In this document: one piece after another, positions 37,321 to 47,107 of the stretch
Position numbering within the stretch: the stretch's first letter is position 1
How the letters are laid out: every line of letters begins with the position of its first letter
Assembly (NCBI RefSeq): GCF_010668805.1
Contig: NZ_WUFT01000006.1
Location: forward strand, 62,001-126,000
Source of the DNA: Rhizobium phaseoli
GTDB lineage: Bacteria > Pseudomonadota > Alphaproteobacteria > Rhizobiales > Rhizobiaceae
DNA length: 64,000 bases
Reading direction: 5' to 3'
Notes under the pieces: generated by a model
What the model saw: the letters and a program-made list of their open reading frames with translations, nothing else
What the model was told of the DNA's origin: nothing
Databases searched by the model: none
Position numbers and translations under genes: made by a program

Positions 37321-37644
37321 TCACGGACAAAGTAATCCGCGGGCGTCCGGTTAAATCCGGGCCGGGGTGCCATCCCCGTGCTTCTATGGTTCGAAAAATA
37401 GTATGACTAATGATTACTTTGCAGTGCAATAAATTCATAAGTGATATGCGATGGACGCATGCCTCTCCGTCCATATACCTATATTAGCGCTTCTGAGGTT
37501 AGCGCCCGGTTAATGCCCGGTACAAGTTAGACCAATGAGGAAGTTGTATATTTGCGCAAGAGCGTTTGCGAACACCTGTGCCGCGTCTATAACGACGTGA
37601 GCCGTAGCGCCGCAGTCGGCGTTGCGGAAATCGAGGGGTGGAGC
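37321..37644. other. Region between the small RNA and the DUF2157 gene
   Basis: No gene seen. The part next to the small RNA must hold its promoter. 37391-37480 is AT-rich (AAAAATAGTATGACTAATGATTAC). A short dyad, CCGG-TTAAAT-CCGG, lies at about 37348-37361. Confidence 0.35.
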
Positions 37645-38748
37645 ATGTATCGCGGCAGATTGGAGCGGGATCTTTCGCTCTGGGTTGGCAAGGGTCTGCT
37701 GGGGCAGGAAACGGCGGGCGCGCTTCTCGCCGAATATGACAGCCGCCCGGCAAGCTTCAGTCTCGGCAGGGTGCTGATGGCACTGGCAGCAGTGCTGCTT
37801 GCAGCCGCCATCCTGCTGGTCGTCGCCTCCAACTGGGAGGCTATTCCGCGCCTTGTCCGCGTCGGTGCCATCCTCGCCCTGATCTGGGTGGTGCATATTG
37901 CCGCTGCTCGGATGCTCGCCCGCGGTGCGACAGCCGCGGCAAGCGGCTTGTTGATCATCGGCGCGATGAGTTTCGGCGGCGCCATTTCGCTGGTCGGACA
38001 GATGTATCATCTCTCCGGCGACGAGCAGACGGTGATGTATCTCTGGTTCGCGATTGCGACGATCTCGGCGATCCTGTTCCGTTCGGGCGCAGTGGCCGTC
38101 GTCGCCGGCTTCCTCTCCTGGGCGTCTTTCGCCGTCTATCTGGAGAATCACGACACACATTGGATAGGGCTCGATCCGTGGATGGCGCCGGTTATGGCGG
38201 TGATCATTATCGGGCTGGTGCGGTATACCGGCGCCGAGCGGGCCCGCCATCTGGCCTATCTGCTTTTGATCGGTTGGCTTGCCTGGCTCTATACGCTTTA
38301 TGAGGAGATCGCCGTGGCGCTCGCCTTCGCAATCGGCGGCATGGCGGCCTTCGTCCTGACGGCATTGCCGCTCCCGCGGATTAGCGCCCTGGTCAGGAGC
38401 GCCGGTGCGGCCCCGGCCTTCTACAGCTTCCTTGTCGCCGCGATCGGCTTGCTGCTGCTGCATTTCGAAATCGGGGACGGTTGGCGGCTGGTGGTGCTCG
38501 GCGTGGCGACGCTTGCTGCTTCAGTGCTGGCGATTGCCCTGCATGGCAGGGACAACGGTGCGGTGCGTTATCTCGCCTACACCACGTTTGCCGCCGAAAT
38601 GCTTTATCTCGCCTCCGTGACGGTCGGCTCGATCCTCGGCACGTCGAGCCTCTTCCTGTTCTCCGGTCTCGTGGTCGCGCTGGTTGCCTGGATCGTCATC
38701 CGCCTTGAGCGGCGTTTTTCGGCGAATGCACAGGGGGAGCGCGCATGA
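37645..38748 (+). CDS. DUF2157 polytopic membrane protein
   Basis: 367 residues. A soluble N-terminal segment of about 45 residues (LERDLSLWVGKGLLGQETAGALLAEYDSR) precedes roughly ten hydrophobic helices, starting with VLMALAAVLLAAAILLVVASNWE. The NWExIPR element after the first helix is characteristic of DUF2157 proteins. The ATG at 37645 is preceded by GAGGGGTGGAG. Its stop overlaps the next start by 4 bases (ATGA). DUF2157 followed by a GDYXXLXY protein is a recurring pair of unknown function. Confidence 0.85.
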   Translation: MYRGRLERDLSLWVGKGLLGQETAGALLAEYDSRPASFSLGRVLMALAAVLLAAAILLVVASNWEAIPRLVRVGAILALIWVVHIAAARMLARGATAAASGLLIIGAMSFGGAISLVGQMYHLSGDEQTVMYLWFAIATISAILFRSGAVAVVAGFLSWASFAVYLENHDTHWIGLDPWMAPVMAVIIIGLVRYTGAERARHLAYLLLIGWLAWLYTLYEEIAVALAFAIGGMAAFVLTALPLPRISALVRSAGAAPAFYSFLVAAIGLLLLHFEIGDGWRLVVLGVATLAASVLAIALHGRDNGAVRYLAYTTFAAEMLYLASVTVGSILGTSSLFLFSGLVVALVAWIVIRLERRFSANAQGERA

Positions 38749-39335
38749 GCTCGTTCATGGCAAGGCTGCGATCCGGCAAGGGCTATCTGCTTTCGGCGAT
38801 CATCGTCGCCGGCCTGCAGACCCTTATCCTTGGCACAATCATCCAGAGCCGGGCGTCGATCCTCGCCGATGGCGCCGAGGTGCTGCTGAAAACGGCGCCG
38901 GTCGATCCGCGCGATTTCCTGCGCGGCGACTATGTCGTCTTGAACTACGATATATCCTCGGTGCCGGTGCAGACGGTTTCCGGCGGTATTCCGACCGAGC
39001 CCGGCGAGCGGACTTTATGGGTCCGGCTGAAGAAGCAGGAAGATGGTTTCTGGACGGTGATCGAATCGTCCTTTCACGGACTGTCACCGCTACCGGAGAC
39101 GGTGATCCTGCGCAGCCAGCCATTCTACAGTGGCGGACTGGCCGCGGGTGACAGCATCCGCGTCGAATACGGTATCGAGCGCTACTATGTTCCCGAAGGC
39201 GAGGGCAAGCCGATCGAGGCGGCTCGCAATGACGGCAATGTCGCAATCGCCGTGCGCGTCTCGCCCGCGGGAGGCGCGCAAATCCGCAGTCTTCTCGTTG
39301 ACAGCAAGCCGGTTTACGACGAGCCGCTCTATTGA
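38745..39335 (+). CDS. GDYXXLXY-domain membrane-anchored protein
   Basis: 196 residues. One N-terminal membrane helix (residues about 13-33, LLSAIIVAGLQTLILGTII) precedes a periplasmic beta-rich domain. The naming motif is in full: RGDYVVLNYDIS at about residue 64. The end VRVSPAGGAQIRSLLVDSKPVYDEPLY is typical. Translationally coupled to the DUF2157 gene, so the two probably work together in the membrane. Confidence 0.88.
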   Translation: MSSFMARLRSGKGYLLSAIIVAGLQTLILGTIIQSRASILADGAEVLLKTAPVDPRDFLRGDYVVLNYDISSVPVQTVSGGIPTEPGERTLWVRLKKQEDGFWTVIESSFHGLSPLPETVILRSQPFYSGGLAAGDSIRVEYGIERYYVPEGEGKPIEAARNDGNVAIAVRVSPAGGAQIRSLLVDSKPVYDEPLY

Positions 39336-39487
39336 TCCGGCGGCAGTTCGGAAGAGGGCGGCTTCCGGGCCGCAAATCCCTGTCATTTGCCGTTCATTTT
39401 TCCTTTGCCTCGACCAAATCGGGTGATATAGAGACGCCGCGCTCCGGAAGGCCTCATGCGCAGGCATAGGCATGCGGTTTTGTGAAC

Positions 39488-39572
<85 letters not shown>

Positions 39573-39771
39573 AGCTGTTTGCAGGCGGGAGACTGACATC
39601 GGTTGCCTCAGGGCAGCCGAGAGTTGTCCCGAATACCCCGCGAGTGCCGTTCCCCTTTGGGCGGAATGATACAGGAATTGCGAAAAGTCACGCGCGGCAC
39701 GCTGCCGGCGTCGTGCTCATTGAAACGAACGGCGTCTGGGCACGGCCGCCACGAAATGAAGGTAGGAAGAC

Positions 39772-41256
39772 ATGCAGGTTATCGAAACGCTCGCTGAAGG
39801 GCTGAAGCGCGAAATCAAGGTCGTTATCCCGGCCAAGGACATGCAAGACAAGATGAATGAGCGTCTTGCCGATGTGAAGGACAAGGTCCGCATCAACGGC
39901 TTCCGTCCGGGCAAGGTACCCGCTGCTCACCTGAAGAAGGTCTACGGCAAGTCGATCATGGCCGACCTCGTCAACGAGATCGTCCGCGAGCAGCCGTCCG
40001 CCATCCTGTCCAGCCGCGGCGAAAAATCGGCCACGCAGCCGGAAATCGCCATGACCGAAGACAAGGACGAAGCCGACAAGATCCTCGCCGCCGAGCAGGA
40101 TTTCGAATTCACGCTGTCCTATGAAGTGCTGCCGCCGATCGAGCTGAAGTCGGTCAAGGGCATCAAGGTCACGCGCGAAGTCATCGACATCTCGGACGAC
40201 GAAGTCAACGAGCAGGTCCTGAAGGTTGCCGAAAGCGCTCGCGCCTACGAGACCAAGACCGGCAAGTCCGCGAACGGCGACCGCATCACCATGGATTACG
40301 TCGGCAAGGTCGACGGCGAAGCCTTCGAAGGCGGCACCGACCAGGGCGCCGAACTGGTGCTCGGCTCCGGTCGCTTCATTCCTGGCTTCGAAGACCAGCT
40401 CGTCGGCGCCAAGGCTGGCGACGAGAAGACCATCACCGTGACCTTCCCGGCTGACTATCCGGCCAAGAACCTCGCTGGCAAGGAAGCGACCTTCGACGTA
40501 TCGGTCAAGGATGTCGCAGCACCTGCCGCTGTCGAGATCAACGACGAACTCGCCTCCAAGCTCGGCATCGAATCCGCCGATCGCCTGAAGGAAATCGTCC
40601 GCGGCCAGATCGAATCGCAGTACGGCTCCCTGACCCGCCAGAAGCTGAAGCGCCAGATCCTCGACCAGCTCGACGAGATGTATAAGTTCGAAACCCCGAA
40701 CTCGCTCGTCGACGCCGAATACAACGGCATCTGGAGCCAGGTGAACAACGACCTCGCCCAATCCGGCAAGACCTTCGAGGACGAAGACACCACCGAAGAG
40801 AAGGCACGTGAGGAATACAAGACGCTCGCCGAGCGTCGCGTCCGTCTCGGCCTCGTTCTCTCCGAAATCGGCGAAAAGGCCGGCGTAGAAGTCAGCGAAG
40901 ACGAAATGCAGCGTGCGATCTACGAACAGCTGCGCCAGTATCCGGGCCAGGAAAAGCAGATCCTCGAATTCTTCCGCAGCCAGCCGGGTGCCGCCGCGTC
41001 GATCCGTGCGCCGATCTTCGAAGAGAAGGTCATCGATCACCTGCTGACCGAAATCGACGTCACCGACAAGAAGGTGACCAAGGAAGAGCTGCTCGCCGAG
41101 GAAGAGGGCGAAGCGAAGGCCGAAACCAAGAAGGCCGCTCCGAAGAAGAAGGCTGCCGCTAAGGCCGAAGCTGCCGACGCCGGCGAAGGCGAAGAAGCCG
41201 CTCCGAAGAAGAAGGCTGCTCCGAAGAAGAAGGCGGCTGACGAAAGCGCCGAATAA
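39772..41256 (+). CDS. tig: Trigger factor
   Basis: 494 residues. Ribosome-associated chaperone and prolyl isomerase. The ribosome-binding signature [17 protein letters not shown] is at about residue 44. The FKBP-like isomerase domain spans about 165-250 ([19 protein letters not shown]). The helical C-terminal domain follows. The last 60 residues are a Lys/Ala/Glu-rich tail with repeated AAPKKKAA units, an extension common in rhizobia and probably disordered. GGTAGG lies before the ATG. It has its own terminator. Confidence 0.97.
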   Translation: MQVIETLAEGLKREIKVVIPAKDMQDKMNERLADVKDKVRINGFRPGKVPAAHLKKVYGKSIMADLVNEIVREQPSAILSSRGEKSATQPEIAMTEDKDEADKILAAEQDFEFTLSYEVLPPIELKSVKGIKVTREVIDISDDEVNEQVLKVAESARAYETKTGKSANGDRITMDYVGKVDGEAFEGGTDQGAELVLGSGRFIPGFEDQLVGAKAGDEKTITVTFPADYPAKNLAGKEATFDVSVKDVAAPAAVEINDELASKLGIESADRLKEIVRGQIESQYGSLTRQKLKRQILDQLDEMYKFETPNSLVDAEYNGIWSQVNNDLAQSGKTFEDEDTTEEKAREEYKTLAERRVRLGLVLSEIGEKAGVEVSEDEMQRAIYEQLRQYPGQEKQILEFFRSQPGAAASIRAPIFEEKVIDHLLTEIDVTDKKVTKEELLAEEEGEAKAETKKAAPKKKAAAKAEAADAGEGEEAAPKKKAAPKKKAADESAE

Positions 41257-41280
41257 TCGCTTTTCAGTTCTGAAGTTTGA

Positions 41281-41309
41281 AAGGCCTCGCCATCGTGCGG
41301 GGCCTTTTT
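41281..41309 (+). terminator. Rho-independent terminator after tig
   Basis: AAGGCC-tCGC catc GtGCG-GGCCTT hairpin with five T residues. Confidence 0.82.
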
Positions 41310-41432
41310 CTATTATCCGGGGCCGTCAGTCTCGAAGGCCTCCCACTATTGAGTTTTATTCAAGGCAACAACAAATAGTTGCAATGAAGTATAATTCGAT
41401 GCAGATTTCGCTGATGGTGGGAGGACCGGAAA

Positions 41433-41855
41433 ATGACCGCAAAACATGACATGAAGAAATGCGTGGAAGAAATCTACGCTGTGCGTGACCGCGGCGATAT
41501 CGAGGGCACGCTGGCGCTGATCGGCGAGGATTGCACCTTCCGGATGGCCGGCAATACACGGTTGGCGCCTTTTTCAACTGAATCCGGCGGACATGCTTTT
41601 CGTCAAGTGATAGAGCAACTCATCACTGTGTGGGATCTATCCAAGATCAAGACGGCCGGCATCTATGTGGACGAGGACGAGCATATGGTCTTCGCTCATC
41701 GCGAAGGTGAGGTCAGGCACATCCCATCGGGTGCGAGCTTCTATACGGAATTCGTCGACAAGATCCATTTCAGGGACGGGAAACCGGTCAAGATCGTCGA
41801 ATTCGTCGACACACTGCAAGTGGCTGAGACAAGCCAGATAATCCAGGTCGCTTAG
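41433..41855 (+). CDS. NTF2-like (SnoaL/ketosteroid isomerase-type) protein
   Basis: 140 residues in the cone-like alpha+beta fold. The first helix is MKKCVEEIYAVRDRGDIEGTLALIGEDCTFRMAG, followed by strands ending HFRDGKPVKIVEFVDTLQVA. Such proteins range from isomerases to ligand-binding factors, and no catalytic Asp/His pair can be picked out with confidence. The start ATG is preceded by GGGAGGACCGG. Monocistronic, between tig and a radical SAM gene on the other strand. Confidence 0.75.
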   Translation: MTAKHDMKKCVEEIYAVRDRGDIEGTLALIGEDCTFRMAGNTRLAPFSTESGGHAFRQVIEQLITVWDLSKIKTAGIYVDEDEHMVFAHREGEVRHIPSGASFYTEFVDKIHFRDGKPVKIVEFVDTLQVAETSQIIQVA

Positions 41856-41858
41856 CGT

Positions 41859-41886
41859 AACGGAAGTCGGAACTCCCGACTCCGTT
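41859..41886. repeat. Inverted repeat between convergent genes
   Basis: AACGGAAGTCGG aactc CCGACTCCGTT: an 11-bp stem with one bulged A, four bases after the NTF2-like stop. No T-run on the plus strand. It may act as a weak bidirectional terminator. Confidence 0.5.
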
Positions 41887-41940
41887 GTCGTCAAGGATGC
41901 CTGCCGACAGCGTATGAGCCGCCGCTGCAAGAAATGCCGG

Positions 41941-43725
41941 TCAATGCGCGGCGGATCGGCCGTGTGTCAGTTCCGCCACCTTGCGGATGTGGTTCACCGC
42001 CGCGGTGCCGCCTGCTGTCTTGGTGAAGAGGCTGAGTGTCTCTTCCTCATCATCGGCGACCGGCGTCAAGGCCTGATCCATGTAGGTCTTCGACTTGGCT
42101 TCCCGTGAGATCAGGAATGCGGAAATCGACAGGCTGATGATCGTGCCGGCAAGCGAAGCATGTTTTCTGAAGGTCTCCCAGGCAAAGCGCGGCCAGAAGA
42201 CCAGAGGATTTTCGCGCGGCAGTTCCGGGCGCCGCTCTGCCGGCGTCTTCAGGCGCAGCAAGCCGCTCTGCAGCGGATGCACATTTTCCAGCGGCACGGT
42301 GGTTGCGAAGGAGACGAGAACCTTGACGAGCCTTGCAAGCGGTACCCCGGTCGCCACAGCGCGGCGCAGCAGGGTTTTCATGTGCTTCGGCGAATAATAG
42401 AGCGCCCAGGCCTCGTGGTAGATGGCTTCCCACTCCTGCTTGCTCATCTTCGGATGGGCGGTGCAGACGTGCTCGACATCGTAAATGTTGAGATCGGCAT
42501 CCATCTCGATGCCCTTCTTCCATAGGACCTGATGATCCTCGGAACCGGGCAAGGGCGTCAGGATGAAGAATTCGATGACGTCCAGCGGCAGCTCGTCCTG
42601 GATAATCGCGATGTCGCGGCGGATCGATTCCGGCGTGTCGGCGGGAAAGCCCAGGATGTAACCGGCCAGCGTCATGATGCCCTGCGCCTTCCAGGCGAGC
42701 AGCATCTTGCGGTATTCGGTGATCTTGTTCTGGTTCTTCTTGGCGGCGGTCAGATTGTCTGGGTTGACGTTTTCGAGGCCGATGAAGACGCGGGTGACGC
42801 CGGCCCGCCGGGATTTTTCGATGAAATTGGGGATCTTGTGGCAGAGCGTGTCGACCTGGATCATCAGGCCGAGCGGAATGCCGTCCCGCTCCTTGAGTTC
42901 GATCAACCGGTCGAAGATCGCTTCCCAATCCTTGTTGCGGGCGAAATTGTCGTCGGTGATGAAGAATTTGTGGATGCCTTGCGCCCAATTCATCCGCACC
43001 AGCTTTTCGACGTCGTCGGCCGAGCGGAAACGCGACTTGCGTCCCTGCACGTTAATGATGGTGCAGAACGAGCACTGGTAGGGACAGCCGCGTCCGGCAT
43101 CAAAGCTGGTGCTGAGCCCGAGCGTGCGCTGGATATTGTCCTTCGGCAGGAAGGGAACCGGCGTGCCGCCGATGCCGGGAAGGTCGTTCATGAAATTGTA
43201 AAGCGGCTTAAGCTCGCCGGCGGCCGCATCACGCAGCACCATCTCCAGGCGCCCTTCAGCCTCGCCGGCAAACATCGAGATGCCCATGTCACGGCAGGCG
43301 TCGAGCCCGACTGCCTGGCCATCCAGCATCGACAGGCAGCCGGAAACATGGAAACCACCGATGGAAACCGGCAGACCGGCCTCGCGGAACGGCCGGGCGA
43401 TATCGAGCGCGCGCGGATACTGATTGGTCTGAACGCCGACCAGCGAGATCATGCCGAAATTGTCGTGGCGCTTGAACTGTGCGAGCAGCCGGGCGACATC
43501 GATCCGCGTATTGGTCTCGTCGATCACGGTGATATCGATCGCGGTATCGGGCCCGAGCACCTGGCGCTCGGCACATTCGGCGGCGATGCCGTAGAGCGCC
43601 GCGAGCGAATTGGACGGAATCATCGCCCGCCACCAGCGGATGACGTAGCCGTCATCGTCGTAATGCGACGGCTTGATCAGGATCAGCTGAAAACGTCGGC
43701 GCGCAGCTTCCAAGACGTGGGACAA
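41941..43725 (-). CDS. B12-binding-domain radical SAM protein
   Basis: 594 residues. The N-terminal part (about 15-190) resembles a cobalamin-binding domain (SLVGVQTNQYPRALDIARPFREAGLPVSIGGFHVSG). The radical SAM cluster motif CPYQCSFC lies at about residue 215, followed by FFITDDNFARN and VFIGLENVNPDNL. The C-terminal region (about 420-590) has two hydrophobic stretches, including SLAGTIISLSISAFLIS, so it may touch the membrane. Relatives include methyltransferases and other cobalamin-dependent enzymes. The substrate is not deducible, and no biosynthetic partner is adjacent. Confidence 0.82.
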   Translation of the reverse strand: MSHVLEAARRRFQLILIKPSHYDDDGYVIRWWRAMIPSNSLAALYGIAAECAERQVLGPDTAIDITVIDETNTRIDVARLLAQFKRHDNFGMISLVGVQTNQYPRALDIARPFREAGLPVSIGGFHVSGCLSMLDGQAVGLDACRDMGISMFAGEAEGRLEMVLRDAAAGELKPLYNFMNDLPGIGGTPVPFLPKDNIQRTLGLSTSFDAGRGCPYQCSFCTIINVQGRKSRFRSADDVEKLVRMNWAQGIHKFFITDDNFARNKDWEAIFDRLIELKERDGIPLGLMIQVDTLCHKIPNFIEKSRRAGVTRVFIGLENVNPDNLTAAKKNQNKITEYRKMLLAWKAQGIMTLAGYILGFPADTPESIRRDIAIIQDELPLDVIEFFILTPLPGSEDHQVLWKKGIEMDADLNIYDVEHVCTAHPKMSKQEWEAIYHEAWALYYSPKHMKTLLRRAVATGVPLARLVKVLVSFATTVPLENVHPLQSGLLRLKTPAERRPELPRENPLVFWPRFAWETFRKHASLAGTIISLSISAFLISREAKSKTYMDQALTPVADDEEETLSLFTKTAGGTAAVNHIRKVAELTHGRSAAH

Positions 43726-43880
43726 GAGTATCTATCTTTCTTCAGAAGCTTCTGCCGGAGCAAAATAGTGTTGAAGGCATATATCAGGCATGACGTATCA
43801 ATGCGATTCAGGAGGTCAAACTAAGGCGTAAAACGCGGTAATGCACGCAAAACGCTTCGCACGCCAAATTCATCAATATA

Positions 43881-44684
43881 CTACCCGATATCGAGCAGCA
43901 ATGCGCGGTGGTCGGAGACCTCGGGCGCCTCGACCACTTCGAACCTGGCAATGTTCACCCCCGGTGTAACCAGCATGTAATCCGCAAAGCGGCCCTGCTT
44001 CAGATAGTAGGAGGTCCGCGTGTCTACAAGGCCGTTTCCGGTGACGAGATCCGAAAGCCCCAATCTGGCGAGAATCGCAAAGGTCGCGCTGTCGGGCAAT
44101 ACGTTGAAATCGCCGCAGACCACGAGCCCTTCGTCACCCGGCCAGATGCGCTCGATGAGCGCGGTTAGCGCTGCGGCCTGTTCCTCGCGCGCCGCCGTGT
44201 CGCCCTTGCCTGCGGGATCACGCAGGCCATGCATGTGGGCGATGGTCACGGTAGAGGCGTGCTCATGGCTGAAGAGACGGATGCAATGAGCGTTCCGTGG
44301 CCGCGGATGTTCGCCCCAGCCATTGGCGGAAAAACTCCCATGCACGAAGTCCAGCCCCTGGGCGATGACCGAATGCGATTTGCGCACGAAGGTTGCCAGC
44401 CCGAATTCGGCGGCAATAGTAGTATCGCCGTTAAACAGCTCGCCTCTCGACGTCGGACAGAAGAAGCCGTCATGGCCGGGCAGGGCGGCGCCGATCTCTG
44501 CAAACAGGTTTGCGCGCTGCGGCAGCTCCAGCCCCGCATCCCGATAGATCGACCATCGGTCATCCGCACCCGGCGCCCGCAGCACCTCCTGAAGACACAG
44601 CACATCCGGATCGGCCTGCGCGATATAGTCGATCAGGGCCTCATGCAGCCTGCCGCCCCATGCGTTCAGCGAAATGATGCGCAA
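43881..44684 (-). CDS. Endonuclease/exonuclease/phosphatase family protein
   Basis: 267 residues of the EEP fold. Motifs: MRIISLNAWGG at the start, the metal Glu in VLCLQEVLR, GLRDPAGKGD, VVCGDFNVLPDS with catalytic Asp/Asn, and the terminal SDHRALLLD. It is more distant from xthA than from eukaryotic-type phosphodiesterases, so it may act on a nucleic acid or a phosphodiester metabolite. No neighbour suggests a pathway. Confidence 0.82.
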   Translation of the reverse strand: MRIISLNAWGGRLHEALIDYIAQADPDVLCLQEVLRAPGADDRWSIYRDAGLELPQRANLFAEIGAALPGHDGFFCPTSRGELFNGDTTIAAEFGLATFVRKSHSVIAQGLDFVHGSFSANGWGEHPRPRNAHCIRLFSHEHASTVTIAHMHGLRDPAGKGDTAAREEQAAALTALIERIWPGDEGLVVCGDFNVLPDSATFAILARLGLSDLVTGNGLVDTRTSYYLKQGRFADYMLVTPGVNIARFEVVEAPEVSDHRALLLDIG

Positions 44685-44746
44685 TGCCGTTCGGCTCCGT
44701 TTTGACGGCCGGATCCAGACGAAAGCCCGCCGTCTATGAGACGCCC

Positions 44747-46153
44747 TCAGAGTTCCGACTTGATGTCACCCATCCGGTTCCAGGCGTCGAGGCCGGCGAT
44801 CTTGTAGGCTTCGGCGAGTGTCGGATAGTTGAAGGTGTTTTCGACGAAATATTCGACCGTGCCTTTGAGATTGAGCACCGCCTGGCCGATGTGCACCAGC
44901 TCCGTGGCGCCTTCGCCGACGATATGCACGCCGAGCAGGCGCCGCGTCTTCAGCGAGAAGATCAGCTTCAAAAGCCCGGTGTCGAGGCCCATGATATGAC
45001 CGCGCGAGGTTTCGCGAAAGCGGGCGATGCCGCATTCATAGGGAATGCCGCGCTCTTTCATTTCCTCTTCGGTCAGGCCGCAGGTGGAAATCTCCGGTAC
45101 GGCATAGATACCGTAGGGGAAATATTTCGGCGGTTCCTTGGCGACGGCGCCGATCGCGACGCGGGCGGCGATGCGGCCCTGTTCCATCGAGGTCGAGGCA
45201 AGGCTCGGAAAGCCGACGACGTCGCCGGCGGCATAGATGTTGGCAACCGATGTCTGGAAGGTTTCCGGGTTGACCTTGAGACGGCCCCGGCTGTCGGCTT
45301 CGAGGCCGATGGCCGGCAGGTTCAGCGCGTCGGTCGCCCCCATGCGGCCGGCGGCAAACAGCACCATATCAGTCGTCAGGCGACGGCCGCTGTCGAGCGT
45401 CAGCTCGACCTTGCCGTCCTCAAGCCTCTCCACCTTATCGGCCTTCTGGCCGAGCAGCAGCTTCATGTTGCGGTCGCGCAGCTGGTAGGTGAAATCCTCG
45501 ACGATTTCCTTGTCGATGAAGTCGAGCATCGTCGCCTTCGGGTCGATGACGGTGACAGCCGTGTCGAGCGCGCTGAAGATCGTCGCATATTCGATGCCGA
45601 TGACGCCGGCGCCGATGACGACCATTGAGCGCGGCAGCTCCTGGATATCGAGCAGTTCGTCGCTGTCGAGAACGGTCTTGCCGTCGAAGGGTATGTAATC
45701 AGGGCGGAACGGCTTTGTGCCGACGGCAAGCAGCACGCTGGCGCCGGTGACCTGGGTGATCTCGCCGTCATCCTTGATCACCTGCAGCGTCGACGGATTG
45801 ATGAAGCTCGCCTTGCCGCGAATATGCTGCACGCGGTTGCGGGCGAACTGGTGTTCCAGCACCTCGACCTCGTGGTTGAGCGTAATCAGCAGGCGGCGGC
45901 GCAGATCATCTGCACTGATCTCCTCCTTGACGCGGTAAGACCGGCCGTAAAAGCCGCGTTCGCGCCAGCCGGAAAGATTGAGCGCCGTCTCGCGCAGCGT
46001 TTTGGAGGGGATGGTGCCGGTATGCACGGACACGCCGCCGACGCGTTTGCCCTGCTCGATGACAAGCACTTTCTTGCCGAGTTTTGCAGCCTGAATCGCG
46101 CCGCGGCGCCCTGCGGGACCGCTGCCCACCACAACAAGATCGTACTGAAGCAT
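44747..46153 (-). CDS. sthA: Si-specific NAD(P)(+) transhydrogenase (soluble)
   Basis: 468 residues, a flavoprotein related to dihydrolipoamide dehydrogenase. It moves reducing equivalents between NADPH and NAD. The FAD motif is VVVGSGPAGRRGAIQAAKLG. The region normally holding the redox-active Cys pair reads GGVSVHTGTIPSKTLRE, with no cysteines, which separates SthA from disulfide reductases. The NAD(P) motif is VVIGAGVIGIEYATIFS. The C-terminal dimerisation domain has HIVGEGATELVHIGQAVL. The ATG at 46151-46153 is chosen; an upstream GTG would add 13 unusual residues. Confidence 0.93.
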   Translation of the reverse strand: MLQYDLVVVGSGPAGRRGAIQAAKLGKKVLVIEQGKRVGGVSVHTGTIPSKTLRETALNLSGWRERGFYGRSYRVKEEISADDLRRRLLITLNHEVEVLEHQFARNRVQHIRGKASFINPSTLQVIKDDGEITQVTGASVLLAVGTKPFRPDYIPFDGKTVLDSDELLDIQELPRSMVVIGAGVIGIEYATIFSALDTAVTVIDPKATMLDFIDKEIVEDFTYQLRDRNMKLLLGQKADKVERLEDGKVELTLDSGRRLTTDMVLFAAGRMGATDALNLPAIGLEADSRGRLKVNPETFQTSVANIYAAGDVVGFPSLASTSMEQGRIAARVAIGAVAKEPPKYFPYGIYAVPEISTCGLTEEEMKERGIPYECGIARFRETSRGHIMGLDTGLLKLIFSLKTRRLLGVHIVGEGATELVHIGQAVLNLKGTVEYFVENTFNYPTLAEAYKIAGLDAWNRMGDIKSEL

Positions 46154-46272
46154 CGTCTGGCCCCGGATTGGAAATGGAATCATTTGCGACACAAAGATGT
46201 CGCCCGTCTATCGGTAGCCGGTCAATGTTACAGATTGTTTTACGAGTGCCGATTCAAGCCTGCGTGTGCTTT

Positions 46273-47100
46273 TCAGATCAGCTTCAGCCCCTTAAAGCTG
46301 ACATGGCCGTCCTTGCCGATGATGATGTGGTCGTGGACGGTGATGTCGAGCGCCTTGGCCGCCTCGATGATCACCTTCGTCATGTCGATGTCGGCGCGTG
46401 ATGGTGTCGGGTCGCCGGAGGGGTGGTTGTGGACGAGGACCATCGCCGTTGCCGAAAGCTCGAGCGCGCGTTTCACCACCTCGCGCGGATAGACCGGCGT
46501 ATGGTCGACCGTGCCGCGGCCCTGGACCTCATCGGCAATCAGCACGTTGCGCTTGTCGAGGAAGAGGATGCGGAATTGTTCGCGGGTCTCGTGCGCCATG
46601 GCGGCGTGGCAGTACTCTATGACCGAAGACCACGAGGAGAGAATTTGTTTGCTCCTGAGCTCGCTCTTCAGGGTCCGGTGGGCAACCGTCGAGATCAGCT
46701 TCAGGTCGAGGGCCACGGCCTCGCCGACCCCCTTTATCTCCGTGAGCAAAGCCGCCGGCGCGCCGAAGACGCCGGAGAGCGAGCCGAACCGTTCGATCAG
46801 CGACTTGGCGATCGGTTTGGTGTCGCGCCGCGGGATCAGGCGGAAAAGCAGCAGTTCGAGGATTTCGTAGTCGGCAAGCGCGGTGTCGCCAAGCTCGCGG
46901 AAGCGGTCGCGCAGCCGCTCGCGATGGCCGTGATAATGCTCCTGGCCAGCGAGCGAAGCGGGCAGGGTGGCCTTGGCATTCGGTGCGGCCGGTTTTTGCG
47001 GCCGCCCGCCGAAGAACGAGCGTTCGTCGGCGGCAAGGGGCTCTTGCGTCTCGAACGGCAGCTCGTCGTCGGAAGATGTCGCAACCGGCCCCTTCGCCAT
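46273..47100 (-). CDS. radC: RadC family JAMM-domain protein
   Basis: 275 residues. An N-terminal helix-hairpin-helix-like part ([23 protein letters not shown]) precedes a JAB/MPN metalloprotease-like domain. Its metal motif [14 protein letters not shown] lies at about residue 225. Despite the name, a DNA-repair role is not well supported for RadC in general. The first 60 residues are a variable acidic leader. The ATG at 47098-47100 is chosen. The map stop lies 7 bases upstream, so map-radC are probably co-transcribed. Confidence 0.9.
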   Translation of the reverse strand: MAKGPVATSSDDELPFETQEPLAADERSFFGGRPQKPAAPNAKATLPASLAGQEHYHGHRERLRDRFRELGDTALADYEILELLLFRLIPRRDTKPIAKSLIERFGSLSGVFGAPAALLTEIKGVGEAVALDLKLISTVAHRTLKSELRSKQILSSWSSVIEYCHAAMAHETREQFRILFLDKRNVLIADEVQGRGTVDHTPVYPREVVKRALELSATAMVLVHNHPSGDPTPSRADIDMTKVIIEAAKALDITVHDHIIIGKDGHVSFKGLKLI

Positions 47101-47107
47101 CGGATCG

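Noticed and set aside
41100-41250. Repeated AAGAAGAAGGC-type sequence considered as a tandem DNA repeat
   Set aside because: It encodes the Lys/Ala-rich tail of trigger factor in frame.
41941-43800. A cobalamin riboswitch upstream of the B12-radical SAM gene
   Set aside because: No B12-box-like conserved core could be seen in the 155-base upstream region.
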